This document shows, one piece after another, positions 32,636 through 44,328 of a DNA stretch of 64,000 nt. The translations under genes were made by a program, and so were the position numbers. Position 1 is the first letter of the stretch. Each line of letters begins with the position of its first letter. The notes under the pieces are model-generated. The model worked only from the letters and a program-made list of their open reading frames with translations. It was not told the DNA's origin and searched no databases. Origin of the DNA: Maylandia zebra (taxonomy: Eukaryota; Chordata; Actinopteri; Cichliformes; Cichlidae); contig NC_135184.1 of the NCBI RefSeq assembly GCF_041146795.1, positions 2,567,967 through 2,631,966 on the forward strand. The letters are read 5' to 3'.

Positions 32636-34562
32636 ATGGAGTTTTCTTTAGATGACTTTGTTACCTCGCCTTCTTGGGATAAGATAGAGTTGTGTAGAAA
32701 GGTGGATTTGCTTATTATAGCAAGTTTTTTTGATATCAAAGTGTCCTATAATACCCGTAAAGCGGAGGTGAGGGATGCTTTGTGTGTAGGCTTGGTGGAG
32801 CGGGGCATTCTCCCTTCCCCGACGGCAGCTGTAAAGCGGCCTGGTAGGGGCGGCGTGGAGGTGGCTCCGGAGGCTGAGCCGGAGCCAGATGCCAAAGGAC
32901 CCGTTGGCATGTTGGCTGAGGTGGAGCCTGATGCGGATGAGGCGGGGTCGGATGTGGCAGAGGTGGGGTCTGGGGCGGCTGAGGAGCCTCAGGCAGTAGG
33001 GTCTATGGAGGACCTCTGTTTGACCCTCCGTATAAGGGAGGTAGAGGTTCGCGCTAAAGAGCTTGAGGTGCAAGCTATGCACCTCCGGGTCAGAGCGTTG
33101 GAGTTGGAGCGTAAGCCCGCAGCTGTCTCGACACCTGTTTCCGCTGCCTCCACACCTACCTCGAGTCGCCCTGACACATCCACAGTTGCTTCACCAAGTT
33201 TTGACATCACCAAACATGTTAAACTAGTACCTCCGTTTCGGGAGTCCGAGGTTGATTCCTATTTTAACGCTTTTGAGCGTATAGCAGCTGCATTGAGTTG
33301 GCCTAAGGAGTTCTGGGCGCTGCTACTCCAGTGTAAGTTAATCGGCAAGGCTCAGGAAGTATGTACTAGCCTTTCCGTTAACGAAAGCCTCCAATATGAT
33401 ATCGTAAAAAAAATCAATTCTGCACGCGTATGAATTAGTTCCTGAAGCTTACCGTCAGAAATTTCGTAAAAGTAAAAAGACCGCTGAACAAACCTTTGTG
33501 GAGTTTGCCCGTGAGAAACATCACTTGTTTGAACGCTGGATGCAAGCCAGCAAAGTGAAGGATATTGAGGGATTGAAGGAGTTGGTTCTTTTAGAAGAAT
33601 TTAAAAAGTCTCTCCCGGATCAGTTGTTAGTTTATCTAAATGAGCAGAAGGTGATGTCCCTGGCAAAAGCAGCAGTTTTAGCAGATGAATTCACCCTCAC
33701 ACATAAAATCATTTTTCCATTTTCAACCGGGGCAGGACGAGAAGTGAGGGGAGAGCAGGAGAAGAGACAAAAATCTCCTAAACAGACCCAAAGGGCGATA
33801 CAGGAGGAAACCGAAAGGCGGGAATGTTTTTATTGCTGTGAGTCTGGTCACCTGATCGCCAGTTGTCCTGCGCTGCGGAAGAAAGAGCAGCGCAGAGGGT
33901 CTAAGGGACCCGTGGGGCTCATTAAAGTAGTTTCCCCACCTATCGGTCCTGATCAGACGCAGGGGTGTGACCCAGAGATGGAGGTAGAGTCCCCTTTTAA
34001 ACCTTTCCTTTCCCAAGGCTTCGTTTCGGTGGCAGGAGAAGAGAAGGACAGGGTTCCTATCACCATTCTCCGAGACACCGGGGCACATCAATCTTTTATG
34101 TTAGATGATGTGTTGCCACTGACGGATAAAACCGCCTGCCACACGGATGTGTTGGTGTGGGGAATTGAAATGAGTGTTCTTCAGGCGCCCCTTCACAGAG
34201 TATATCTACACTCACCTATCACAACTGGACCTGTGAAGGTCGCCATAAGACGACAGTTGCCGTTCAAAGGTGTGTCGTTTATCTTGGGCAACGATTTGGC
34301 CGGGGGGAAAGTGTTTCCACCGCCTGAAGTGATGGATACACCTGTTGCAGCTGATCCAAAAGCGACAGTTTTTCCCGTTTGCGCTGTTACGCGGGCGCAA
34401 GCGTGTAAATTTGCTGATGTGGTTAGTATCTCAGATACATTTGTGGCTGGGGAGCAAAAACCTTCTGTACGGGAGAAAGACAGTGTGGGGGATGTTAAGG
34501 TTCAAAAATTGAGGAAGGAGAGTACAAACAACCATGGTCCAAGATCTTGGTCAAACAATTGA
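32636..34562 (+). pseudogene. Gag-protease region of the Gmr1-like element
   Basis: Gag opens at 32636 (MEFSLDDFVTSPSWDKIELC) and holds a capsid-like region (VPPFRESEVDSYFNAFERIA). An A-run near 33406-33413 shifts the frame; the second frame continues with AYELVPEAYRQKF to 34562. It includes a SCAN-like stretch, a CCHC zinc knuckle (CFYCCESGHLIASC, about 33826) and an aspartic-protease site (RDTGAHQSFM, about 34073). In an active element this polyprotein packages the RNA and is cut by its protease. The frame stops early in the inserted DNA that follows. Confidence 0.82.
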
Positions 34563-35725
34563 TTTTAATGAATACACGCGTGGGAAGACCACTCTGTACG
34601 CAGACAGGGATTGATCTTCGACTTAATCAAAGCATACACAGATTTTTATAGCATCAGGGTTTGAATTAATGATGCCCCTTCATACGTCACAGACAGAATA
34701 TATACATACGTCAAATCAAAACCACAATGACTTTTAACACAGTTTAAAAAAACATCATCTTCTATTTTCATGGCCGATTCCTCCAGTCAACCTTTTGACT
34801 TCCTGTTCAGCCACTCATCGTGCAAGACCTCGTTCCTTATTTTCAGAGACAACAAGGAACGGTTCCTCTTTTACCGAGACAATTTCGTAGTTACAACCAG
34901 ACATGACTAACCTCTCACCTATAAATAAATCTAACTAATGTGTGTGTGTATGTGTTGACCTCACTCAGCCTCTATGTCACCTCTCGCCTACTAACTGTCT
35001 GTGTCTCGTCCTTAAATGCTCTCTCATCTCACCCGTTGCACTTCTGACCTTTCACCAGAACAGAGGCTCCTCCTTATGTACAATAACCTAACTGAAACTA
35101 CATGTACTATGTTGAATAAATGTTTTAATCAAGAACCTCTAATGAAAGCTTAATAAAAGAATATAAAAGTATAACAGACAATTTGAATAACCTAGTAATT
35201 CAAATAGCCTCGTCTAGCCAGCTCCTCAGAATAACTTAGACTCTGCTTTCACTTCTGCAAACTCTCTGCAAGCCTGCAGCTTCCTGTCAGCCTGTGACTT
35301 TAGTCTTTCTGAAAGACACACTGTTTAAACCTCTGAATGCAATATACTAAAAGCTTAATATAAAAATGACCTGATATAAGTGTTTTGTAAGCATGTATTG
35401 CAATTCCTTCTATGTTCTAATTTCCCTCAGCATGTATCACCTGGACAGTCATGCCAGTGAAGCTTAAGACCCTTAATGAACCGAACATCAACTCAAAATA
35501 AGCACAAATATGCAATATGTATAAAATAGTTAAAACTGCATCTGGAATACAAGGTTAATATGATAACCGTATGCATAAACATCTTAAGGCCATCTTAAAG
35601 CTATCTGTTACATTGTTAAAGCAATGATCATACTACAGATTATATTATTAATGCAATGGTAATGATGATGATTATTTAACAATAGCAGTAAAATAATTTC
35701 CCTGCTCCACAGGGAAAAATACAGT
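34545..35725. mobile_element. About 1.2-kb insertion between protease and integrase, unclassified
   Basis: The sequence is AT-rich and non-coding, unlike the flanking pol. It holds phrases such as gattttaatgaatacacgcg and aagaccactctgtacgcaga that read like a minus-strand LTR. Exact ends and a target duplication could not be fixed. Confidence 0.5.
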
Positions 35726-38002
35726 GTGCTAAACTTAATACCGGCATTGAGCGGCGATGTGAATAAAGACGCTTTGGTAAGCGCTCAGGAAAATGACAAG
35801 TCTTTGAGTTCCTGTTTTGCAGCCGTTGTCACGGCTGGGGAAAGCACCCTTCCCCGTTTTTTCCTGCAGGATGGCGTGTTAATGAGGTGGTGGTCTTCTG
35901 ATCAGAGTGGAACATCAAGTGTTACACAGGTGCTGGTACCATCTCAGCATCGTGATCAGGTGCTAAGCTTAGCACATGATGCCGGCATGGCTGGGCACCT
36001 CAGAATAAATAAAACTTATTACCGAGTGCTGGGCAATTTCTTTTGGCCTGGCTTAAAAAAACATGTAGCTGCTTACTGTCGATCTTGTGCCACCTGCCAG
36101 TTGGTGGGCAAACCCAATAAGCCCATTCCACCTGCGCCATTAACTCCTATTCCAATAATGAGTGAACCTTTTGAAAAGGTAATACTAGACTGTGTGGGAC
36201 CGTTGCCGAGAACAAAAGCCGGTCATCAGTATATTCTTACTGTAATGTGCTCAGCAACGAGATTTCCGGAAGCCATTCCGCTGCGTACGGTGAAAGCCAA
36301 AGCAGTAATTAAAGCTTTGATTAAATTCTTTTCTGTGTTTGGGCTGCCGAAAATCATTCAAACGGACCAAGCCACCAACTTCATGTGCAGAATCTTTGCA
36401 CAGGTTGTTAAAGAACTACATGCTAAGCATGTTACATCCAGTCCATATCACCCTGAAAGTCAAGGTGCTTTGGAAAGGTTCCACCAAACTCTCAAAGTTA
36501 TGTTACGTAAGTTCTGTTTGGAGTCTGGTAAAGAGTGGGATGAGGGGTTGCCCCTATTGTTGTTTGTCATTAGGGAGGCTAAACAGGAGTCGCTGGGATT
36601 TAGCCCCGCGCAGTTGGTTTTCGGACATGTGGTCCGAGGCCCTCTCCGACTTTTGAGGGAAAAATGGCTGTCGGAGGCCCCAGAGGAGCCGTGTAGTGTA
36701 CATGACTATGTGAGTCAGCTTCGAGATAGGCTTCGCCTAGCGTGGAAAATAGCCGGGGGAAACTTAAAGCAAGTGCAAACTAAAATGAAGGCTCGTTTTG
36801 ACAAAAAAGCTGTGGATAGAAGTTTTCAACCAGGGGAGAAGGTGTTGATGTTACTGCCTGTGGTAGGGTCCAGTTTACTAACACAGTTTGCTGGTCCTTA
36901 CAGTATGGAATATAAACTTGACAATAACCATTATGTGATTCGCACTCCAGATCGGCGGCAAAAAACCAGGGTTTGTCATGTGAATACGTTGAAACTGTTC
37001 TATCCCTGTAAGCAAAATACAACAGCGCCCCCGGTGTGCGCTGTTGCCATCCTCCCCGCCTACAAACTGTCGGATGACGGATTATCTGGGAGGGATGATG
37101 CTGCATTAGGTAGTGGGCTGAAAAATTCAGTAATTTTAAATGATCTTGAATCACTTGTTGCCGATTTACCTGAAACTGCTCAAACTGATATCATTACTCT
37201 GATAAAAAATAACTTGTCACTTTTCTCTGATCACCCGCGCCAAATGACTGTCTTAAGTCATGACATTGATGTGGAGGGGCATAAGCCAATTAAACAACAT
37301 GCGTACCGGGTGAATCCAGTAAAAAGGGAAATAATGCAGAGAGAAGTCAATTACCTCCTTGAGCATGGCTTAGCCGTTCCAAGTGCTAGTGCATGGAGCT
37401 CCCCATGTGTGTTAGTGCCCAAATCTGACAATACTCCTCGATTCTGCACGGATTATCGAAAGGTGAATGTGGCCACTAAAGCAGACTCTTTCCCATTACC
37501 TAGGATGGATGACTGTGTTGATCGGGTGGGATCCGCTACTTATGTGACCAAATTGGATTTATTAAAGGGATATTGGCAGGTCCCTTTAACTGCAAGAGCG
37601 TCTGAGATCTCTGCATTCGTTACCCCCGATCACTTCCTTCAGTATACCGTGATGCCCTTTGGCTTGCGTAATGCACCAGCGACATTGGCTAAGGTTTTGG
37701 CCGGGGTCCCTAACTGTGAGGCCTACTTAGATGATGTGGTCATTTATTCTGCTTCCTGGAGCAATCATCTCCAAACCCTCTTAACTGTTTTTAAGCGTTT
37801 CGAGGAAGCATCGCTCACTGTAAATCTGACCAAATGTGAGTTTGGAAAAGCCACCATCACCTACCTCGGAAAGCAGGTGGGTGATGGTGGCTGTGTGCGA
37901 CTCATGCGCTGGTCCCTCCTTTTACAAGACTTCAACTTACAAATTAGCCATAAAAAGGGCCTCGATAATGTCCTCGCTGATGCCCTATCTAGAGCAGTGT
38001 AA
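35726..38002 (+). CDS. Integrase-reverse transcriptase polyprotein of the Gmr1-like element, partly deleted
   Basis: The frame is open for 758 codons. Residues 84-124 are the HHCC zinc finger (H84, H91, C121, C124). The integrase core has D155 (ILDCVGP), D214 (QTDQATNF) and E250 (GALERFH), a DD35E spacing. The RT follows from about residue 480: HAYRVNPVKREIM, RFCTDYRKVN, TKLDLLKGYWQVPL, FGLRNAPATL and the catalytic YLDD (667-670). A few residues are missing after APAT. RNase H is almost gone: GKQVGDGG jumps to LLLQDFNLQISHKKG and ADALSRAV. Integrase before RT is the mark of the Gmr1 group. The start codon is nominal, since the preceding insert removed the true link to protease. Confidence 0.87.
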   Translation: MLNLIPALSGDVNKDALVSAQENDKSLSSCFAAVVTAGESTLPRFFLQDGVLMRWWSSDQSGTSSVTQVLVPSQHRDQVLSLAHDAGMAGHLRINKTYYRVLGNFFWPGLKKHVAAYCRSCATCQLVGKPNKPIPPAPLTPIPIMSEPFEKVILDCVGPLPRTKAGHQYILTVMCSATRFPEAIPLRTVKAKAVIKALIKFFSVFGLPKIIQTDQATNFMCRIFAQVVKELHAKHVTSSPYHPESQGALERFHQTLKVMLRKFCLESGKEWDEGLPLLLFVIREAKQESLGFSPAQLVFGHVVRGPLRLLREKWLSEAPEEPCSVHDYVSQLRDRLRLAWKIAGGNLKQVQTKMKARFDKKAVDRSFQPGEKVLMLLPVVGSSLLTQFAGPYSMEYKLDNNHYVIRTPDRRQKTRVCHVNTLKLFYPCKQNTTAPPVCAVAILPAYKLSDDGLSGRDDAALGSGLKNSVILNDLESLVADLPETAQTDIITLIKNNLSLFSDHPRQMTVLSHDIDVEGHKPIKQHAYRVNPVKREIMQREVNYLLEHGLAVPSASAWSSPCVLVPKSDNTPRFCTDYRKVNVATKADSFPLPRMDDCVDRVGSATYVTKLDLLKGYWQVPLTARASEISAFVTPDHFLQYTVMPFGLRNAPATLAKVLAGVPNCEAYLDDVVIYSASWSNHLQTLLTVFKRFEEASLTVNLTKCEFGKATITYLGKQVGDGGCVRLMRWSLLLQDFNLQISHKKGLDNVLADALSRAV

Positions 38003-38052
38003 ACAGGTAGGAATTAAACATGCAGTGGATGTTTAATTCTTATGGTGGGGGG

Positions 38053-38634
38053 TGTTACGTGCCTGTGTTGGTGGGTTATCTGTTTCTTAATGTGTGTATG
38101 CAAATTCACCTGTGCAGGGGCTCGGCTGTGATTGGTGGACCTAAGGAGCGGCCTGATGTAACTGGTTCCTGCTGTGGACATGGACTATAAAAGGGCGACC
38201 GAACAGCTGCGGCGCGGGGGGTGTGGCAGACTTCCCGTTCACTTGCCTCAGGTCCAGACGGAGCAGCCGTAGCAATAGCTATTTGGTTAAAAGGTCGGGC
38301 ACGTGTGTGAAGTGCGGAGCAAGTAGGGGTGAGCTGCCAATTATTTTGGGAAGCCTTCTTTTCTCCTGTGTTTGTAGACCAGGGAGGTCAGACTGTGTTG
38401 TTTCTTTCTTTTCTTTTCCATAAACAGGTCAGAGGGGAACCGAAGATTAGGTTGAGTTTTGTTTGTTGTGTTGGCCTTAGCTCACCCCGAAATTATACAC
38501 TCCCACTACTGTGAGTGCCATTGTTGTCAATAAACTATTGTTAAAAGTCCGATGCTGTGGCTGTGTCTGTTTGGGCGTGGGAAGTCACGGGACACCCCGC
38601 TCTTGTTACGGTCATTTCGAGCCGGGTCGTAACA
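38053..38634 (+). repeat. 3' LTR of the Gmr1-like element, 582 bp
   Basis: Uninterrupted LTR from TGTTACGTG to CGTAACA; compare with the 5' LTR to date the insertion. Confidence 0.9.
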
Positions 38635-38689
38635 GACCCCTTCCTCGATTCAAAGGAGGGGGCCTATATTACAAAAATATTTCCCATCA

Positions 38690-38880
38690 GTGTTAAATGA
38701 ATTAATATTACTGCTGCATATGTTTAAGGTAGATCTAATTTTAAATACATTCTGTTTAATATCCAGCATCATATTCTATAAATCACATGTTTGTAATAGC
38801 TGCCCTGTGAGGACCAGATAGAAGACCTGAGCTCAGAAACACAGGGTTACATCTGGATTTTTAAAAAAACATTTAAAATA
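38690..38880 (-). repeat. Inverted copy of the 16905-17110 repeat
   Basis: Its reverse complement aligns with 16905-17110 over most of its length, about 21.8 kb away in the opposite direction. Confidence 0.7.
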
Positions 38881-38935
38881 TTTGAATGACAAAAAAATCG
38901 GCTGAATTAAAAGTCTGGAGCAGTGTGTGACATCG

Positions 38936-39310
38936 ATAACTATATGAAAAGAATGAATGATCAGTGATGAATTATGGTCTTTGATCAGTGGTTGTTGATC
39001 AATGGTCATGAGAATTATGATGAAAGAACTGACCTCCCAGCCCATTGTTCCTTCAGTGGGTGTCACGGTTGTTAAAGAGTGGACTCAGGCACGGAGCTCA
39101 GAAATGAAGACAGTGCGTTTATTTACAGTGCAGCAAGGTGAAAGCAGTGACAACAGATTCTGGGCTGGTTTCAGTCATTATGAAAATGTACTGTTTATAA
39201 GACTGGGAAAACCTGTAGTCAGCTGAGACTGAAGAAGTCACTCGGATGAGTGACGAAACGTTTCTCCCACTGAAAACGCTACGTCCAGATGAAGAGAATC
39301 AACTTTTGGA
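38936..39310 (-). repeat. Inverted, rearranged copy of the 31084-31392 foldback repeat
   Basis: Contains gactgaagaagtcactcgga, gtgacgaaacgtttctccca and tttgatcagtggttgttgat, the reverse complement of the copy at 31.1 kb. A further insertion starting tgtcacggttgttaaagagt splits it at about 39061-39163. Confidence 0.6.
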
Positions 39311-42130
39311 GACTGTCGAGAAAGGCTCCCCACCACAAAGGTAACAAACTCACCCCAGCCACATAAGTACCACACACAAGCATGCACACAGTAAAAAGTG
39401 GAGATGCAACGATCACCAGTTTCACATCTGCACAGCTGATTTATAGTTAAGCTGGTCTGTAGAGTTCACATGGAGCCGGTGTGGGTGAGGGGACTCGCCC
39501 AGCTCTAATGACCAAAGTCCAGGTGTTGTCCCTCTGTCCACTGACAAGAAACAAAGAGCTGAGTAGCCTTGCAGGTCAAATCCTACCAGTCCCCTCAGTA
39601 TGACAGCCCCCCCCTAGATCGTGGAACTTGTTAGTAACAGGGTTGATGTCAGAGGCCTGAACAGTCAGTCCCAAGAGAGAGTTTGTGGTGGGGCGTGGTC
39701 TGCGGTGCCGTGCGGACGCACCTGCACGGCATCCGCAATCACGCCCGCCGTGTTAAAACACGGGGACTCAGGGGTTGGTGTGTGTGTGGTGTGACGTGAA
39801 TTAAATAAAGTTGGCTCTGAACGTTGCTCCGTGGTCCCGCCGTGCCTTATTCACGCCACAGAGTTATATTTAAAGGCCCGGAGTAACCTCTAAGAACTGT
39901 TTATAATAAAATGATTAATATTCTTATATTAGTTTTACTATTTCACAAAGGTTTAAAAAGGGTATGTCCACAATTTAGACTGTAATTACAGGATATTTTA
40001 CTTTATTTGGCAGGAGAGAAGCAGAGGCAGAATTAAATGATAATAACAGTCACAAAATAATAAGAAAATCACATCAATAATACTTATCTCATTAACCTAC
40101 TCTGAGCTAATGCTGATTTTAAAGGATGAGAGAGGTTGGAGGAGAGAATGAGCTGATCTTGTGCTGAATTTTGTTTCATCTCAGTGTTTTGTGCTAATGG
40201 AAACAATCCAACAGGAAAGCAGGAATCCTTGAATATTCGATACTTCAGGAAAACAGCGAGACCCCAGATCTTCTCAGTGTTGGGAGAAGCTGCAATCCAC
40301 CAGGAAAATGATGGGAGTCCAAACCTCTAGAATTATAATCCAACAGAGCAAAGATGATGATGATGATGATGATGATGATGAGCAGAGATGGAGCCAAATC
40401 CATGTTGAATTTGTAAGTCCATTGTTTGGGCAGCTGGTTGATGTCTCTGGTGTCTCTGCCAGAATTTCCAAAGGTGAATTTCTGGTATCCGATCATCTGA
40501 ACTGCTCATCACACAGAACTGCTGGAAACAGAACCTGAACATCTCTGAGGCTCCAATTTATGCTCTGACAAGTGCTCACTCACCCCACCTCTCCTCCCTC
40601 TGGTAGGTCGTCACCAATCACTGTGTTTACAGAAGATCAGCAGTTATTTTACTTACTACATTTATTATTTAACATATAGATCAGGATCATACTTTGATTA
40701 TAACTTTGATGAAAAATAAAGTTGATTTACTACGAGCACATGGGGAAAAAGCTCTTTTCTTACAGTGATGCCACAAATCTGGATCTAACACATGAGGCTG
40801 GATGTTAAATCCTTTTACCCCCTCAAAGATGTGATGACAGGGGAAAGTACTTCAGCCTCTCTGTCTCACTTCTTCCATCAGAAACTTTTTGTTTTTTTAT
40901 TGAGCTGAGATCAGATTTGTGACGGTCACTCTGATAACTGGAGGTTGTTTAAACCATTTTGCCAAAGTTTCTGTACAACTGTGTGTTTAAACTTCAAGTT
41001 CAGCTCTTGAAGCTCTTCAGCTGCTCATGTTGCAGATCCACTGTGAGCTGAACTTCCAATGAAGCTGTTAGAAAAATCAAAGTGATGTTTCAGATCAGTC
41101 AATGAGCTTGTTAGTTAATAACTGTGTAAGATGGTGTTATGGTCCCCTGATCCTCTGCTGCCTACCCACCATCGATCTTTCCTCCCTCTGTTTTCTATCT
41201 TTGTCTCTCTGTGAGTGTGGCATTTGTGGTGTGTGTGATGTGTGTCGGTGGGGTTTGGCAGTTCTGCTGGTTCCTGCTCCTCCTCGGCTGGAGCACCTGC
41301 AGTAACTGATAATCAGTCCAGCACATCAGTTTGGAAGAATTTGACTCCATTTTTGACACAGAGCAGCTTTAATTCTGACATGTTGGATTTTCTCACATGA
41401 ACTGCTAGCTTCCAGCTCTTTCACACCATTTCTGTTGGACTCTGTTGGACTCGGTTGTTCCAAAGCTCTATTTTTAACAGCAGGCATGGACGCTGTGTGT
41501 TCCTACGAGGCTGCTGGAGCTGATTGAGGCCACTCAGTACAACACTGATGATTCCAGCAGACATGCCACAGCACATTTCAGAAGCATCCCTGAAGCATCT
41601 CTTTGCTCCGCACCACTAAAAATAACTCTGGATCTATTTTGTACAGAAGCTCCATCAAGCTGCACAAAACAGAGGAAAATGTGCAGGACAGAAGAAACAG
41701 CAAAGGAAATCCTGTCAGTGTTGAAAATAGAAGAGCCTGTGCAGACCAACATGTTTCTCTTCTAAAATCCACCAGGTGTGGTTTGAAGGACGCAACAAAA
41801 CCACATCAGAAAGACATCAGAGACTCATCACATCACTCGCTGGATTCACTGGATTCTTTTTCTTTCACCATTATTTGGAACAAAGAAAACAAACGTGACT
41901 GGTTTGTGTCATTGTGGTGCTGCATGGCCCACTTTCTCCTGAGATTCAGTTCACAGACAGATGTTCTGATAGTTTTCTTTACAATTTGCTGCTAGAATTC
42001 AAAACTCATTGTGTGATTAATGATGGTGAGCCAGATGGGCCAAACCATGATACTATCAGCAGCATGTTTCATTGTAGTGGTGCATCATTGATGGGATAAA
42101 TGGACTGGTGCTTATATAGTGATTTTCTGT
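39311..42130. other. Non-coding, repeat-bearing spacer upstream of J2
   Basis: A GC-rich patch at about 39685-39860 (with aataaag near 39805) looks like an LTR or SINE end of unknown family. A (GAT)n tract lies at 40353-40380. The 130-codon frame at 41603-41995 shows no domain. No gene is supported. Confidence 0.4.
40353..40380 (+). repeat. (GAT)n microsatellite
   Basis: Nine perfect GAT units plus one base. Confidence 0.9.
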
Positions 42131-42331
42131 TTTCATGTGGACTAAAGTAGTGGACTGACCAACAGACTGACATTAACATCAGAGCCGTGCTGCTAGTGTG
42201 GCTAAAAGAAAAGAGAAGAAGAGACAGTCATGTTGATATGAACATTAGAGAAACACATCATGGAGCTGAAATATGATCCTGCTTCCTCATTTGGACTCAT
42301 TCACCTCAGCTGACACGTTCAACAGCAGACA

Positions 42332-42359
42332 GGTTTTTGTAGCAGTCTGTCTCACTGTG
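42332..42359 (+). promoter_or_regulatory. Recombination signal (12-type) of J2
   Basis: GGTTTTTGT (42332-42340), 12-bp spacer identical to that of J1, CACTGTG (42353-42359). Confidence 0.93.
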
Positions 42360-42411
42360 GGAGGATACTACTACTTCATCTTTGGCTCTGGAACTAAACT
42401 GTCTGTAACAG
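42360..42411 (+). CDS. TRG joining segment J2
   Basis: Reads GGYYYFIFGSGTKLSVT with the FGSG motif and a phase-1 CAG|GTAAG donor at 42412. C3 lies 1918 bases downstream. It is two codons shorter than J1, and the downstream part is the same. Confidence 0.92.
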
Positions 42412-42699
42412 GTAAGAACAAACATTTATTTTCCTTCAGTTGTTTTATTGTAGAAGCTGAAAATGTGTTTAAAGTCAGTTTGTGCTGCTTCAGGCTTTAC
42501 ATGTTAGTTTTTCATCATTAGTAGAGAATTCATCTGCAGCCATTGTTACATAAGAAAAGCTCAATAATCTCTGAAAACATGTTGAAATCTCACTGAACAA
42601 CTAAACTTATTCTTTATTTCTGCAAATATTAGTGATATTACAAATATTTAGGATTTGATCCTCTCAGTGATTCTGCTGGTTTTTAACACGAGATCATGT

Positions 42700-44105
42700 T
42701 TGACATTAGAAGTAATGTCGAAGCAGTAAATTTGTAAATATAAATAATACTGAAGTGAAAATGTAGACATGGTTTATGATAATTGTCAAAGAGACATTTT
42801 CCTGGTCTTTTTTTAAAAAATATATATATATATATATATATGAATATGTTAATTGTCATAAAAACTGAGACATTTAAAATTTGTGTAAAATGTGATTAAA
42901 AATGCAGGATAAAATATGAGATTGTTACAGTCTTTCAGTATTTCTTGCTTGTTTGATGTGTCTTAATTGCAAAATTCAAAGATTTTGGCAGAAAACACAA
43001 CTTTGTAAAATAATTTCACATTCTTTAGATATTATATCATAAACACGGATTAATAAATTTGTTTTACTCTACTATAAATTTCATATTAATTGCATTTAAA
43101 TGTGTGCAGTGATACATTCACATATTTTTAAAAAGTATAGCAAAAACAAAACTGATGTTCTGCTCTTGTCATCATTGTAATAAAATAGTTCAGAATCATT
43201 CACTTTGTAAAACAAGTATGTTATTTATTATAATATGTTTTATATAAGATAAGATAAGATAAGATAGAACTTTATTAATCCCTCGGGTGGGTTCCTCTGG
43301 GAAATTCGATTTCCAAAAAAAGCACAGCAACGACCGAAGTTACAGTTACAGAATTGTTATATATATATATATATACACACACACATATATATCATTTCAG
43401 TTGTATTAAGAAAAATTTATATTTATTGCCAAATAATATATAATATATATGAAATCACACCGAGAAAAAGTTGAAGAAATGTCAGTTTGGTTCAGCCGTG
43501 TCTCGCTCTTGTGTGCAGTTTCCTTATTTCCCTATATGTATTTATAGTGTGTTTTCTTGAGTTCGTCACTGGTCCGTCTGTGTTACCTCGATGTGTTATT
43601 TTGTGTTTCACCCTAGCATTATCCCGCACATCATCCTGCGCGTCATGCTGTCAGGTTTTTGTAGTTAGTTCCTGTCCTTGCCGCCTCTGTGTTACTCTGC
43701 ATTTTCACCCAGTGTCAATAAAGCGCACTCTTCTCATCTGAGTCAGCGCCTACATCTTTGGGTTCTTCTCTCCCTCCACACGGCTCGCCTTAGCTGTAAC
43801 TCATTTATCAAAGTAGTTTTCTTCCAATTTTTGAACTAAAAGAATTAAAGAAAAAACAACATATGGTCTTTAAAATAAATTGTATTATACGTGACAAGAA
43901 TGTGAATTTTCTTGGATGAATTGAATTATGTGGAATTACTTTTTATTTCCTTGTTAGTGCGATATATTATGAATTAAGATTAATGCATTTTTATACAGAA
44001 GAGGATCTCTGTTAGAAATCCTGTAAGGACTAATATGGAAAATACATTTTCACTTGTATCAAGACAAATGGATATATTTTCAACTAAAGTTTTTATTTTT
44101 AACAA
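42700..44105. other. J2-C3 intron with microsatellites and LINE debris
   Basis: (TA)n occurs at about 42821-42841 and mixed (TA)/(CA) at about 43358-43390. At 43246-43315 is the 3' end of a CR1/Rex1-like LINE on the minus strand: an (AAGAT)n tail, then actttattaatccctcgggt. A further unclassified LTR-like piece with caataaag near 43717 follows. No gene was seen. Confidence 0.55.
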
Positions 44106-44328
44106 CTTGCTGAGTGTTCCTCATGTGAGCCATGATGACATGAGGTGATGACTGTGTTTGATATGAAGCTGAATCCAGTGTATGTAGTGAACTTTGTGCT
44201 GATGAGTAGTTTAGTGATCAGAGTCCATGTAGTTTCCAGGATCAGACTGAATGCAGTGCAGTGCTGGAAGCTGCTGCTGACTGTGTGAATGTGTGTCTGT
44301 GCTGCTTGTTGCTGCTGTCAAACTTCAG

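Larger units (their letters stand above)
31393..38634 (+). mobile_element. Ty3/Gypsy LTR retrotransposon, Gmr1-like (integrase before RT)
   Basis: Both ends are LTRs beginning TGTTACGTGCC and ending GGGTCGTAACA, flanked by 5-bp duplications GACCC (31388-31392, 38635-38639). After the 5' LTR lies a primer site TGGGGGCTCGTCC (32542-32554), matching the tRNA-Pro site used by gammaretroviruses. A purine tract (tggtggggggtg) precedes the 3' LTR. Internal order is gag, protease, integrase, reverse transcriptase, the order described for the cod element Gmr1 and unlike most Gypsy elements. The two LTRs differ at only about seven sites by eye, so the insertion is recent, yet the copy is dead: a gag frameshift, a 1.2-kb insert after protease and a lost RNase H. 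Confidence 0.9.

Noticed and set aside
41603-41995. 130-codon frame upstream of J2
   Set aside because: No recognisable domain, splice signals or conservation in the other J cassette.
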